Below are positions 54,059 through 62,860 of a DNA stretch of 64,000 nt, in pieces. Made by a program: the position numbers and the translations under genes. Below the pieces are notes generated by a model that was not told where the DNA came from, made no database searches, and saw only the letters and a program-made list of their open reading frames with translations. Every line of letters begins with the position of its first letter. The first letter of the stretch is position 1. The stretch spans positions 203,561-267,560 of the forward strand of contig NZ_QHCS01000006.1 in the NCBI RefSeq assembly GCF_003545875.1, given 5' to 3'. This DNA comes from Leptospira stimsonii. GTDB lineage: Bacteria > Spirochaetota > Leptospiria > Leptospirales > Leptospiraceae.

Positions 54059-54682
54059 ATGAATGAACTTTATAAAATCGACTTTAACTCGAAAAACGAA
54101 AAAATTAAAACGAAACTAGTAAGATATAATTTTACGTATCAAAGCCTTCTACGATCGTTAAGAAACAATAATTACCTTATCGACAAAATAAATTTTTCAG
54201 ATTCTCCTGATCTCATTTTGGAAGCTGTGTCTATTGCTTCTATAATTGCGTATTCGAGTTCATTCAATAGTAATTTTGGTATTAAAGTTCCTGATACTAT
54301 TTTTAGTCAAAATGCTCTTTTTGAAAATGGAGAGAAGAAAATCACAGAAATTGAATTTCATAAAAGTATTTTAGCTTATCGGAATCAGCATATTGCTCAC
54401 ATTGGGGACAAACATAAATTTGGTGACGTTGGATATATTGGAAATGAAATAACTTTAGTTCCTGCACAGAGAAAATTTGTCGAAGAAGTAATATTTTATA
54501 AAGGTCTGAATAAATTGATTAAAAAAATAATTCCTTGGTTAGAAGAAAAAATTACTGATAATAGAAAAAAGATATCTGACGCGATTGCAAGCGGTGAGGT
54601 AACGATTTTAGACGAAAAACTATTTATCGACGTCAATGATGAAGTTATTTTTCCAACTCAAAAATGGACATTTTTAGATTGA
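54059..54682 (+). CDS. Possible HEPN-like cassette protein
   Basis: A 207-aa, mostly helical protein and sole gene of cassette 6. The segment EIEFHKSILAYRNQHIAHIG contains R-x5-H (Arg108, His114), similar to the R-x4-6-H motif of HEPN RNases and of Abi-like proteins with R-x-x-H-x-x-H. No other HEPN feature is certain. The ATG has no strong ribosome-binding site. The gene is AT-rich compared with the backbone. HEPN membership is a hypothesis. Confidence 0.5.
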   Translation: MNELYKIDFNSKNEKIKTKLVRYNFTYQSLLRSLRNNNYLIDKINFSDSPDLILEAVSIASIIAYSSSFNSNFGIKVPDTIFSQNALFENGEKKITEIEFHKSILAYRNQHIAHIGDKHKFGDVGYIGNEITLVPAQRKFVEEVIFYKGLNKLIKKIIPWLEEKITDNRKKISDAIASGEVTILDEKLFIDVNDEVIFPTQKWTFLD

Positions 54683-54701
54683 TTTTAATCTATTTTACTT
54701 C

Positions 54702-54885
54702 GCCTAACTGCGGTTTCTCGCTTCGTTCGGAATCGCTCATGCGATCCTCACTACGGGCTAAAGCCACATTTGCTTTTTAACTCAACTTGCAAGCCGTTCG
54801 CTAAGGCTCACTCAAGTTGAGTTAAAATCCCTTCGCGCACAAGCGCTTCGGGAACGCAAACGTCGAGAAACCTACGTCGTTATGC
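54702..54885 (+). repeat. attC-like site 6 (184 bp)
   Basis: Opens GCCTAAC, closes GTTATGC. Its sequence differs from sites 1-5 in the centre but keeps CGTCGAGAAACC near the right end. Confidence 0.82.
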
Positions 54886-54947
54886 GACATTGTTTAGTAT
54901 GATTGGTCTTTAAAAATTCTTATTTCTAAAATGCATTATAAAAAAGA

Positions 54948-55637
54948 ATGAATATGAAAATAGTAATTTTAACTCTTCTATGGATATTCTCTTGTGAGTC
55001 GTTGCCGAAAAGAGAGTCGTTTACGACAATTAAGTATGTTTTTGCAAAATCGGGACTTATTTTAAGAAAAAAGCCTGATTTGAATTCTGAATCAATTCTT
55101 ACAATTCCATATGGTAGCAAAGTTATAGTTTCCTTGGATGGCCAGTCGAGAGAGCTATTGGAAATCGAAGGCTTAAAAGGATATTATATATCTATAAAGT
55201 ATTCCGGACATACTGGTTTCGTATTCGATGGACTTTTATCAGTGCTGATACCACCAGATAATAAATCAAAGGACATAACTAATTATTTAGAAAAACAATT
55301 TAAAAGGACCAAAGGACCAATTTATGGTTCTGTAAATGCAGATAATTCTGAAACAAAGGTGTATGAAATTTATTATGAAAACGGTATTAAATCTTCTACT
55401 ACGATCTACCTTGGCGGTGGTTATACTTCGGTATCAATTCCAAATGCAACAATAAATGACGGTAAACTATTGCTTTTAACTTTATATCCGAAATTGAAAA
55501 AAGTAAAGTTTATCAAAGAAAAAAATTTGGAATCGTTTACCATTAATCTGAAAGACGATGTAACTGGAATTGAAGAATATTACAATATACGTTTTGTAGA
55601 TACAACATTGACTATTTCAGTGGGTGGTCAGACCTGA
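54948..55637 (+). CDS. SH3-domain lipoprotein of cassette 7
   Basis: A 229-aa protein. The signal peptide ends LLWIFSC with the lipid Cys at residue 16. An SH3_3-like domain follows (KSGLILRKKPDLNSESILTI, then PYGSKVIVSLDG, then SGHTGFVFDG). The C-terminal 130 residues are beta-rich and unassigned. Such domains bind cell-wall peptides or act as adaptors. The first codons are ATG AAT ATG with weak ribosome-binding signals. It is an envelope protein, unlike the defence-type payloads next to it. Confidence 0.68.
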   Translation: MNMKIVILTLLWIFSCESLPKRESFTTIKYVFAKSGLILRKKPDLNSESILTIPYGSKVIVSLDGQSRELLEIEGLKGYYISIKYSGHTGFVFDGLLSVLIPPDNKSKDITNYLEKQFKRTKGPIYGSVNADNSETKVYEIYYENGIKSSTTIYLGGGYTSVSIPNATINDGKLLLLTLYPKLKKVKFIKEKNLESFTINLKDDVTGIEEYYNIRFVDTTLTISVGGQT

Positions 55638-55661
55638 TGCAAGTCATTATAAACAACGTCG

Positions 55662-55838
55662 CATAACTTCATCTCCTCGCTCCGTTCGAGATCGCTACGC
55701 GACTCTCACTCCGGCTCCGCACATTGCTTTGCCACTTCGGTTCGCGAGACGTTCGCTAAGGCTCACTCGAACCTCGTGCCAACCGCGTCGCGCATAAGCG
55801 CTTGCGGACGCAACGTCGAGGAGACTCTTTCGTTATCT
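55662..55838 (+). repeat. attC-like site 7 (177 bp)
   Basis: Opens GCATAAC, closes GTTATCT. Inner arms CTCCTCG and CGAGGAG pair near the ends. Its centre diverges from the other subfamilies. Confidence 0.82.
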
Positions 55839-55863
55839 GCCATGCCGCGCCCCTCATTAAGAC

Positions 55864-55883
55864 GCCTGCCGTCCGTGGCAGGC
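55864..55883. repeat. 5' hairpin of cassette 8
   Basis: GCCTGCC-GTCCGT-GGCAGGC. The same hairpin recurs at 58595-58614 at the start of cassette 9. Confidence 0.75.
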
Positions 55884-55919
55884 TTAATACTATGTTAATA
55901 TATTTATAAAGGATCCACT

Positions 55920-56528
55920 ATGAGTAAGAAAATTGAAGAAAAAATTAAGGAATTTATTGGAATAGCGGAGCAATGTCCAGAAAAATATCAAGTTCGTTGC
56001 TTTGAAATGCTTGTTCAAGATTACCTTGCAAGCTCACGAGAACTATCTTCCAATAAAAAAGAAGATAATTCTACCAGTAAGAATACAGATCAACAGAATT
56101 CAAATTCTTCCGTTAAACAATCTGAACTGAAACTCACTGACTTGCATGTTAAAGTTAAAAATTTTATACAAAAGTCAAGTTTGGAATTATCTCAAATTAA
56201 CTCGGTATTCTATAAGGAAGAAGACACTATTCTCTTACTTGTTGATGATCTAAAAGCTGTAAAAAGTTCGGAAGTTCAAATTCGCGTAGCATTACTGAAT
56301 GCATTTGTAAGTGCAGTCAATACTGGAAACTTCGAATTTGATGGTGAAGCTGTCCGTGTTGAAGTCCAAAAGAGAAAAGCTTATGATAAGGCAAACTTCG
56401 CAGCAAATTTCAAAAATAATGCGTCCTTATTTGATGGAATGAGTTCTTACAATAAAGAAAATTCGATAATTAAGCTTTCAGAAGCAGGAAAAGAAAAGAT
56501 TTCTGATCTAATAAAGGAACTCGCTTAA
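55920..56528 (+). CDS. First gene of HEPN pair, unknown
   Basis: A 202-aa protein. The N-terminal helix (EKIKEFIGIAEQCPEKYQV) is followed by a Ser/Asn-rich linker (about 45-68). A C-terminal domain has IRVALLNAFVSAVNTGNFEF, AVRVEVQKRKAYDKANFAAN and a final LSEAGKEKISDLIKEL. I recognise the R-x-x-x-Q-x-x-K-x-Y-D-x-A-N-F pattern as recurrent in uncharacterised proteins but cannot name the family. AAAGGA precedes the ATG. The stop overlaps the ATG of the HEPN gene by one base (TAATG), so the two are co-translated. Confidence 0.65.
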   Translation: MSKKIEEKIKEFIGIAEQCPEKYQVRCFEMLVQDYLASSRELSSNKKEDNSTSKNTDQQNSNSSVKQSELKLTDLHVKVKNFIQKSSLELSQINSVFYKEEDTILLLVDDLKAVKSSEVQIRVALLNAFVSAVNTGNFEFDGEAVRVEVQKRKAYDKANFAANFKNNASLFDGMSSYNKENSIIKLSEAGKEKISDLIKELA

Positions 56529-57340
56529 TGTCAATTTCGAAAGAAATCGAAGATTATTTTAATGAGATCAAAGCTTTCAAATCCGCTATAAAAAAGGAGG
56601 AGAATGATAGAATTAGCAAGGTAACTCTTCGGACAAGAGCGGAGGGAATTTCTAAAGAATGGTTTAGTCATAGAAAGCCTTCGTTAGTTGGTAATATCGG
56701 CGGAGATATTTTATCAAAATATGATGGAATGTTTGAGCGATTATTAAAAATATCTGCACCGAATAATCTTAAAAAGAGCTATAGTGACATTCTGCTTGAA
56801 ATAACTTCGAACTTTAAAGAAGAAATAATAGTTATTTTAGTAAAAAATCCATTAGGAGGAACATCAAAACAAGTCTTTGAAACCTTAATGGCAGGGATTA
56901 CAGACTCTGATGAGAAAGATTATCTACATGAAGCTGTTAAATGCGCTGATCAGGGTTATTTCAGAGCTGCAGCAGTTCTCGGTTGGTGCGCTGCAATCAA
57001 TCGAATTCATAATTGTATTTTAAAGAAAGGTTTTGCTGCTTTCAATGTCACCTCCGCTAAAATAGCTTCTGATGGACAAGGACGCTTTAAGCGTTTTAAT
57101 AAAACTTTCAACGTACAAAGCCTAAGTGATCTAAGGCAAGTCTTTGATACAGATATTTTATGGGTTTTAGAAGGAATGGGTTTCATTGATCTAAATGAAC
57201 ATACCCGGCTTAGAAGTTGCTTCGATTTAAGAAATCAATCTGCTCATCCTGGGGATGCGCCGGTAACAGAATATAATCTACTGTCATTTTTTTCTGATAT
57301 TAAAGAAATTATTTTACTAAATACAAAATTCAATGTATAG
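56528..57340 (+). CDS. HEPN-type putative RNase
   Basis: A 270-aa helical protein. LGWCAAINRIHNCILKKGF and the C-terminal CFDLRNQSAHPGDAPVTEYN contain the HEPN signature R-N-x-x-x-H (Arg235-His240), the catalytic motif of many toxins and phage-defence RNases. The partner upstream may be a neutralising or sensing subunit. The pair occupies the same cassette frame that holds SIR2-HerA in the next cassette, so a defence role is plausible but unproven. Confidence 0.65.
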   Translation: MSISKEIEDYFNEIKAFKSAIKKEENDRISKVTLRTRAEGISKEWFSHRKPSLVGNIGGDILSKYDGMFERLLKISAPNNLKKSYSDILLEITSNFKEEIIVILVKNPLGGTSKQVFETLMAGITDSDEKDYLHEAVKCADQGYFRAAAVLGWCAAINRIHNCILKKGFAAFNVTSAKIASDGQGRFKRFNKTFNVQSLSDLRQVFDTDILWVLEGMGFIDLNEHTRLRSCFDLRNQSAHPGDAPVTEYNLLSFFSDIKEIILLNTKFNV

Positions 57341-57365
57341 ATTTTATTTTCTCCACTGCTAATTG

Positions 57366-57454
57366 CCCGAACGCTTCGCGATCGGGACGCTGACTCTTTA
57401 CTTAACCTGTTTCGAATTGCCCTCGTTAAAACTGCTTTGCAGATTTTACTCGGG
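57366..57454. terminator. Double hairpin between convergent genes of cassette 8
   Basis: Hairpin one is CCCGA...TCGGG (57366-57386) and hairpin two CCCTCGTTAAAACTGC / GCAGATTTTACTCGGG (57420-57454). Both recur at 62145-62229 in cassette 9. They lie between the HEPN gene and the end of the HTH gene. Confidence 0.65.
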
Positions 57455-57455
57455 C

Positions 57456-57815
57456 TTAATCTATCTGTTCAACAAGATCGCTTTTGATAAAGGCTGAATA
57501 GAAATAGATAGTTGGTTTCCCGTAAAGCTTATATAAAATTAAAAACTCATCCATAAATAACCGCCTTTGTCCTAGTTCAATCTTAGAAATATGGCTTCGA
57601 CTTCGTTTCAATTTCTTTGCTACTTCTGCTTGGGTTAGTCCAGCATCCTTTCTTGCAGTTTTCAAAGCTCTGTAGAAATATTCTTTCTCCTTCTTAGAAA
57701 CTTTCCATTGTGGAAGGACGCTAGCAAACATTGCGACCTCGGAATTTGCTATCTTTTGGGCACTCGAAGGTCTTAGAATCGGTCTTTTTCTGCTTTTCGT
57801 ATGAGGTGATGCCAT
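57456..57815 (-). CDS. XRE-family HTH regulator of cassette 8 (leftward)
   Basis: A 119-aa regulator. The HTH is ALKTARKDAGLTQAEVAKKL and KRSRSHISKIELGQRRLFMD. The tail EFLILYKLYGKPTIYFYSAF is shared in plan with the leftward HTH of cassette 9. It is opposite in direction to the array and divergent from a second HTH gene. AT-rich inverted repeats lie between. It may repress the divergent gene and, through the common transcript, the payload. Confidence 0.8.
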   Translation of the reverse strand: MASPHTKSRKRPILRPSSAQKIANSEVAMFASVLPQWKVSKKEKEYFYRALKTARKDAGLTQAEVAKKLKRSRSHISKIELGQRRLFMDEFLILYKLYGKPTIYFYSAFIKSDLVEQID

Positions 57816-57848
57816 AGAAACTAATTCTGCGCCCGTGTATCGGTAAAT

Positions 57849-57877
57849 ACATTAATACATCAAAAGTGAATTAATGT
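57849..57877. promoter_or_regulatory. Inverted repeat between divergent HTH genes, cassette 8
   Basis: ACATTAAT (57849-57856) and ATTAATGT (57870-57877) are perfect complements with a 13-base spacer. They lie between the two divergent start codons and suit an HTH dimer. Confidence 0.6.
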
Positions 57878-57907
57878 CAATGAAAATAAATTATTAGTGT
57901 ATTTTTA

Positions 57908-58321
57908 ATGACCTCAAAGAAAACTGAAAAACTAATCGGAAAGAAGGTACAAGCAGTTATAGAAGATCATGGTGAAAGCCAGAAAGAAGCAGCTCCTGAG
58001 CTAAATATTTCTCCAGCAGGATTGAATAATATTATCCAAGGTAGAGTAGAATCGCTTTCTCAAGCATTCCTAACTACCTTTAAGGAAAGATATAAGGTAA
58101 ATCTCGATTGGCTTTTAGATGATTCAAAACCTATTAAACCTGTTCTGTATTCTTCTTCTGATGAAGGGCAGGTTTTTCAAATGGATGAGGATAAAGTTTT
58201 ACTCAGTAAAATCAAAAGCACAAAAGGTGTGAAAGAAATCGTAAAGACGCTCTTACAAATTTCACCTGATCAGAGAAAGATCATTGCTGATGTAGCTTCT
58301 GAATTTGCAAAAAAGAAGTAA
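57908..58321 (+). CDS. XRE/CI-like HTH regulator of cassette 8 (rightward)
   Basis: A 137-aa protein with an N-terminal HTH (GKKVQAVIEDHGESQKEAAP, then ELNISPAGLNNIIQGRVESL), a Y-K-V-N-L-D-W-L-L segment shared with phage-repressor-like regulators, and a helical tail (VKEIVKTLLQISPDQRKIIA). It lacks the protease domain of CI/LexA. It is divergent from the other HTH gene, and cassette 9 has a shorter HTH gene at the same place. Confidence 0.75.
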   Translation: MTSKKTEKLIGKKVQAVIEDHGESQKEAAPELNISPAGLNNIIQGRVESLSQAFLTTFKERYKVNLDWLLDDSKPIKPVLYSSSDEGQVFQMDEDKVLLSKIKSTKGVKEIVKTLLQISPDQRKIIADVASEFAKKK

Positions 58322-58416
58322 TCTTTTAAATCTTAAATAGCAATTTTATTGGCGTTCCCTAACCGGCTACGCCTTCCGTGGCTTCGCTCGGTTAGAGATT
58401 CGGGGCGCGGCACAGC

Positions 58417-58567
58417 AGATAACTAAAAATTGTCGCGGCGCTGCGGGATTGCTTCGCAACCCTTGCTTGGGCTTCGCCAAATTCCGCTTTGTCACTCGTC
58501 TTGCAAGGCAAGCCTCGCGCCAAGTCCTTCGGACACGCGGAACTTCGACAATTATGCGTCGTTATCT
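58417..58567 (+). repeat. attC-like site 8 (151 bp)
   Basis: Opens AGATAAC, closes GTTATCT. Forms a third subfamily with site 9 (AAAAATTGTCG near the left, CGACAAT near the right). The 70 bp before it are nearly the same as before site 9. Confidence 0.83.
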
Positions 58568-58594
58568 GCCATGCCGCGCCCCTTCCTTTATAGC

Positions 58595-58614
58595 GCCTGC
58601 CGTCCGTGGCAGGC
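58595..58614. repeat. 5' hairpin of cassette 9
   Basis: GCCTGCC-GTCCGT-GGCAGGC, identical to 55864-55883. Confidence 0.75.
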
Positions 58615-58658
58615 TTTAAGTTAGAGTAAATTATGAAAGCGTACTTTGAGAATCAAAC

Positions 58659-59924
58659 ATGAATATAGATTGGTCAAAAAAGAATATTTTGAAAATTCGC
58701 GCCGAGGTAATCTATCCAGAAGATGATGCTACTGAAGGATCGAATAAAATCCAAGCCAAATTAGAACCTTGGTTAACGGCAATTTTTCAGACTGAACACT
58801 TATCATTATTGCTTGGTTCAGGGTTCACAGCGGGGATTGCAAATCTTGCAAAAATCAACTCACAAGGAATGGCTAGATTAAGCTTTAGTAATTATAAAGC
58901 TGAAATTTTAACAGAATCCGAACGATCAGCAAAAGAAAAGGAACGAATCAAACCTAATTTGGAAGATGACTTGCGCGTATCTTTGGAACTTTTGCGAGGG
59001 TTAGAGATTCTTAAGAACGCTGATAGCGATAAGCTTAAAGCAGAAATATCAAACCATATTAAGGAATTTTGTAAAACTATAGTTTTAACTGAAAAAGGAT
59101 TTATAGATTCTTCAGAATATGATAAAGCAAAATCAATATTAACTTCCTTTCTTGTAAGTTTTGGTAGTCGAACTGCAACGAGAGAAAGATTACACATATT
59201 TACAACAAATTATGATCGTTTCATCGAATATGGTGCTGACCAAGCAGGATTAATTCTTTTGGATTCCTTTTCAGGTACGATTAAACCAACATTTAGATCG
59301 ACTAAACTTGAATTAGATTATCATTATAATCCTCCTGGAATTCGAGGAGAACCTAGATACGTTGAAGGTGTAGCAAGGTTAACCAAACTCCATGGATCGG
59401 TAGATTGGAGATATCAAAATAAAGAAATCATTCGAGCATTGCTTCCATTTGGGGCAAATCAGAATCATCCAGATTTAGAAAGTGAAAACCAATTAGATGT
59501 TATGATTTATCCAAATTCAGATAAAGGAATTGATACGGCCTATTATCCTTATTCCGAATTATTTCGTGATTTCTCGTCTGCAATTTGTCGGCCTAATGCA
59601 AGCTTAGTAACATATGGCTATGGGTTTGGTGATTCACATATTAACAGAATAATTCGCGATATGCTACGGATACCATCTACGCACTTAGCAATTATCTCTT
59701 TCAATGGCTCAGACGGGAAAATCGAAAATTTTTGTAAAACTATAAATGAAGATCAAGTTACGTTAGTAATCGGTGATCAATTAGCGTCCATTGACAAATT
59801 AACAGATCAATATTTGCCAAAAGCAGCAATTGATCGTATTACAGAGAAAATGATTCGTAATCTTGAAAAGATGAGAGGCTTAAGCGCAGATGCAGATAAG
59901 TCAAAGAACGAAGTGATAGAATAA
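58659..59924 (+). CDS. SIR2-domain protein of a SIR2-HerA pair
   Basis: A 421-aa protein with a SIR2-like NAD-binding domain. GSGF is at 53-56, TTNYDRFIE at 182-190 with the Asn-Asp pair, KLHGSVDW with His245, and TYGYGFGDSHIN at 318-329. In defence systems such domains deplete NAD+ upon phage infection. The HerA ATPase gene begins two bases after the stop, which is the gene order of the SIR2-HerA anti-phage system. NAD cleavage is family knowledge; nothing shows what triggers this one. Confidence 0.88.
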   Translation: MNIDWSKKNILKIRAEVIYPEDDATEGSNKIQAKLEPWLTAIFQTEHLSLLLGSGFTAGIANLAKINSQGMARLSFSNYKAEILTESERSAKEKERIKPNLEDDLRVSLELLRGLEILKNADSDKLKAEISNHIKEFCKTIVLTEKGFIDSSEYDKAKSILTSFLVSFGSRTATRERLHIFTTNYDRFIEYGADQAGLILLDSFSGTIKPTFRSTKLELDYHYNPPGIRGEPRYVEGVARLTKLHGSVDWRYQNKEIIRALLPFGANQNHPDLESENQLDVMIYPNSDKGIDTAYYPYSELFRDFSSAICRPNASLVTYGYGFGDSHINRIIRDMLRIPSTHLAIISFNGSDGKIENFCKTINEDQVTLVIGDQLASIDKLTDQYLPKAAIDRITEKMIRNLEKMRGLSADADKSKNEVIE

Positions 59925-59925
59925 T

Positions 59926-62097
59926 ATGCATTTTGATGAATTAAGAAATAGAGTTGTAGGAAACGTTGAGTTTGTTTCACCAAATGAAATAAAGGTTTTA
60001 CTAGAATTAAATGCTCCGCAGACGACAGCTCTAAACACAGGTATTCCACATTTCTTTCCGAGAATTAATAGTTTCGTATTAATTCCAAATGAGGATGGTT
60101 TTCTGGTTGGATTAATTTCTTGGATCGGAACAGAATATTCAAATTATCCTAAGAGGAAAGGCTTAAAGGATTTCGATATTATTGACTTGCCGTATCCTGT
60201 CAGAAAACTTTCTCTTAGCCCCCTTGGTACACTACGAAAAGAAGGAAGGCATTTGCGCCTAGAAAGAGGAATTGTTACTTTTCCTAGTGTAGGCGATAGT
60301 GTAATTATTCCAAGCGACATACAACTTAAATCTATTCTCGAAAATCAAGATCAAAGTGCAACTGTAGAAATTGGCTCTGCTTCAATCGTTTCGAATGTTC
60401 CAGTTAAGATAGATCCGGATCGCCTTTTCGGAAGGCATTTTGCTGTCTTAGGAAACACAGGTAGTGGTAAGTCATGTAGTGTGGCCGGCATCATCAGATG
60501 GACGATTGAATCTGCTAAACAAGCTATAAAAGAAACAGAAGAAAAGTCAAAAGAGCCAAATGCGAGATTTATTATCCTTGATCCTAACGGGGAATACTCA
60601 AATGCCTTTAGCGATTTAGGAAAAGTTCGTAGATTTCATATTTCTTTGACGCAGGAAGAAGAAGATATGGCTTCTCAATTAAAAGTACCAGCTTGGCTAT
60701 GGAACAGTTATGAATGGTCCGCTATAACCCAAGCTAGCGGAAAGACACAAAGACCAATTCTTCGACGTGCTTTAAGAGAGATGAGAAATAGTAAATTTGA
60801 TTTAAGTGATGATGTTACTTTACGCATACAACGATTTTATTCAAGTGCTTATATCTCCATCCGCAATTTGATTAGAAATGCATCTTATAGAGATGAATCT
60901 ACAAAATCAGCAATTATGCTTAAAAGCATTGGAGAAGATTCAGTAGGGTATTATGAGCTTAATTCTTCCTGCAAAACTGAAATCAATGAATTGCAAGATG
61001 TAATTAAGCAAACGCTTGCGGAGAAATTTAAATCATTTACTAAAGAAGGAAAGAAAATTGAATTTTATGATCCTTTCACTGAAGAAAAGTTTAAGAATGT
61101 AGAAATTACTATTGAAAAAATATTAGAAAAAGTCGGGGGTCTTAAGGTATATACTGGGCCAAATGAGGATTCCCCAGTTCCCTTTGATGAATCCCAACTT
61201 CCAAGTCATGTCGACAGGCTTGCTAAGGAGTCAGGTCATCAAGAATGGCTTGATTTTTACATAATGAGAATGCGTACAATGCTTTCTGATAAAAGAATGG
61301 CTTCGATTCTGAAATATGATTCTGATGTTACACTGGAATCTTGGCTTAACGATTATTTAGGGTCAGATAACGCTTCAAATGGACCAATTGCCATTATTGA
61401 TCTTTCTATTGTTCCGATAGAAATTGTCCATATTATTGTCAGTGTAATTTCTAGAATTATTTTTGAGGCCCTGCAAAGATATAGAAGAATGAATTCTAAA
61501 GTTTTACCGACTGTCATTGTAATGGAAGAAGCTCATACTTTTATAAAAAGGTACTCTGATAATCAAGATGAGTTTTCTTCAGAAAAGTTGAGTTGTCAGA
61601 TTTTTGAAAAGATTGCAAGGGAAGGGAGAAAATTTGGATTAGGTTTATTATTATCTTCTCAAAGACCTTCTGAACTTTCTTCAACGGTTTTGTCTCAATG
61701 TAATACTTTTCTGTTACATCGAATAGTTAATGATCGTGATCAAGAATTAGTAAAAAAATTAGTTCCTGATAATCTAGGTAGTTTACTTGAGGAGCTACCT
61801 GTTTTACCAACTAGAAAAGCTATTCTCCTCGGACATGCGTCTTCCATTCCTATTTTAGTAGATATTAAAGATTTACCTGAATCGCAAAGACCTGATTCTA
61901 AAGACCCAGATTTCTGGAATGTCTGGACTAAGCAGTCTGATAGAAGAATTGATTGGAAGACTATTGTAAATAAATGGCAATTTGAAGATTCTACTGATGA
62001 GACAGATGCTTCAAAGCAGGAAAAGACTAAATCGATCCCACTTACTGAACCTAAAGATTCAGAGCTGAAGAAATCAAGTCCTAAGAAGAAAAAATAG
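59926..62097 (+). CDS. HerA/FtsK-like ATPase of a SIR2-HerA pair
   Basis: A 723-aa ATPase. An N-terminal HAS-barrel-like domain covers about 1-160. Walker A GNTGSGKS is at 176-183, Walker B is in TVIVMEEAHTFI, and EKIAREGRKFGLGLLLSSQR plus STVLSQCNTFLLHRIVNDRD are the sensor regions. Hexameric HerA-type motors translocate DNA; in the SIR2-HerA system the ATPase binds and controls the SIR2 effector. The C-terminal tail (from about 690) is Lys/Ser rich and probably flexible. Confidence 0.88.
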   Translation: MHFDELRNRVVGNVEFVSPNEIKVLLELNAPQTTALNTGIPHFFPRINSFVLIPNEDGFLVGLISWIGTEYSNYPKRKGLKDFDIIDLPYPVRKLSLSPLGTLRKEGRHLRLERGIVTFPSVGDSVIIPSDIQLKSILENQDQSATVEIGSASIVSNVPVKIDPDRLFGRHFAVLGNTGSGKSCSVAGIIRWTIESAKQAIKETEEKSKEPNARFIILDPNGEYSNAFSDLGKVRRFHISLTQEEEDMASQLKVPAWLWNSYEWSAITQASGKTQRPILRRALREMRNSKFDLSDDVTLRIQRFYSSAYISIRNLIRNASYRDESTKSAIMLKSIGEDSVGYYELNSSCKTEINELQDVIKQTLAEKFKSFTKEGKKIEFYDPFTEEKFKNVEITIEKILEKVGGLKVYTGPNEDSPVPFDESQLPSHVDRLAKESGHQEWLDFYIMRMRTMLSDKRMASILKYDSDVTLESWLNDYLGSDNASNGPIAIIDLSIVPIEIVHIIVSVISRIIFEALQRYRRMNSKVLPTVIVMEEAHTFIKRYSDNQDEFSSEKLSCQIFEKIAREGRKFGLGLLLSSQRPSELSSTVLSQCNTFLLHRIVNDRDQELVKKLVPDNLGSLLEELPVLPTRKAILLGHASSIPILVDIKDLPESQRPDSKDPDFWNVWTKQSDRRIDWKTIVNKWQFEDSTDETDASKQEKTKSIPLTEPKDSELKKSSPKKKK

Positions 62098-62144
62098 ATG
62101 AGAAAATATTTCAGCCGTTAAGCGTGCATGCTCGGCTCGGTTTA

Positions 62145-62229
62145 CCCGAACGCTTCGCGATCGGGATATAGAATCTCCAAGCTAACGCTGACCGCCCTCG
62201 TTAAAACTGCTTCGCAGATTTTACTCGGG
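62145..62229. terminator. Double hairpin at the payload/regulator junction of cassette 9
   Basis: CCCGA...TCGGG (62145-62165) and CCCTCG...CTCGGG (62195-62229), as in cassette 8. The second overlaps the last codons of the leftward HTH gene, whose tail is encoded by the hairpin. Confidence 0.6.
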
Positions 62230-62548
62230 TTCTCTTCTGTGGTTTAATAACTTCATTAGTTGTAAATACAGAGTAAAAGAAGAAAGGAAGTTTCTTATAA
62301 ATCTTCATAAACTTTAAAAATTCGTCCATGTACAATCTACACTTCCCGGATTCTATCTTTGAAACTTGGCTTCTGCTCCTTTTGATCATCTTTGCAACCT
62401 GTGCTTGAGTAAGATTAGCTTCTATTCTCGCGACTTTTAGCTGATGATAGAATGCTTTCCTTTCGTTCTCAGAAATTCTCCTTATGGGCTCCGATTTAGG
62501 CCATTTTTGGACAATACTTTGAGACTTGTTTTTAGATTTTTCCGTCAT
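62201..62548 (-). CDS. XRE-family HTH regulator of cassette 9 (leftward)
   Basis: A 115-aa regulator homologous to the one at 57456. QLKVARIEANLTQAQVAKMI and KRSRSQVSKIESGKCRLYMD form the HTH, then EFLKFMKIYKKLPFFFYSVF. The start at 62548 has AAGG about seven bases upstream; the longer frame to 62623 would overlap the operator. Its C-terminal ten residues read through the conserved hairpin. Divergent from the HTH gene at 62642. Confidence 0.8.
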   Translation of the reverse strand: MTEKSKNKSQSIVQKWPKSEPIRRISENERKAFYHQLKVARIEANLTQAQVAKMIKRSRSQVSKIESGKCRLYMDEFLKFMKIYKKLPFFFYSVFTTNEVIKPQKRTRVKSAKQF

Positions 62549-62591
62549 AAAGAAACCTTTTTGAGCAGAGATTCGTAAAGAATACATGTCC

Positions 62592-62640
62592 CACGGTATA
62601 CTGCGTTCACTTTTTGTCAACAATGCCGCAATATACCGTG
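62592..62640. promoter_or_regulatory. Operator between divergent HTH genes, cassette 9
   Basis: CACGGTATACTGCG (62592-62605) and CGCAATATACCGTG (62627-62640) are inverted repeats matching at 13 of 14 positions, spaced by 21 bases. The right arm ends one base before the GTG start at 62642. Confidence 0.78.
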
Positions 62641-62641
62641 T

Positions 62642-62860
62642 GTGGATTTCGAAGAATTTTTATTAAAAGTCGGAAAGAATATTCAAAAAATACGGAAAGA
62701 TAAAGGCCTTACTCAGGAAAATATGGACGAAGGCGATTACGCCGTTCCAGTAAGAACTTTACAAGATATTGAGGCGGGCAGGGCTAATTTCACCGCTAAC
62801 TCAATTTTCAAGCTCTCTAAACGATTAAAGGTTAAACCCAAAGATTTACTAGACATTTAA
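62642..62860 (+). CDS. XRE-family small HTH regulator of cassette 9 (rightward)
   Basis: A 72-aa protein that is almost only an HTH. VGKNIQKIRKDKGLTQENMD, DYAVPVRTLQDIEAGRANFT and IFKLSKRLKVKPKDLLDI are of the SinR/XRE type. GTG start with no Shine-Dalgarno; the right operator arm abuts it. Likely a repressor of the divergent gene and itself, a Cro/CI-like switch. Confidence 0.75.
   Translation: MDFEEFLLKVGKNIQKIRKDKGLTQENMDEGDYAVPVRTLQDIEAGRANFTANSIFKLSKRLKVKPKDLLDI

Noticed and set aside
58430..58624. Open frame inside attC 8 (a similar one lies in attC 9)
   Set aside because: It lies within the structured attC site and follows its palindromes. Not a gene.
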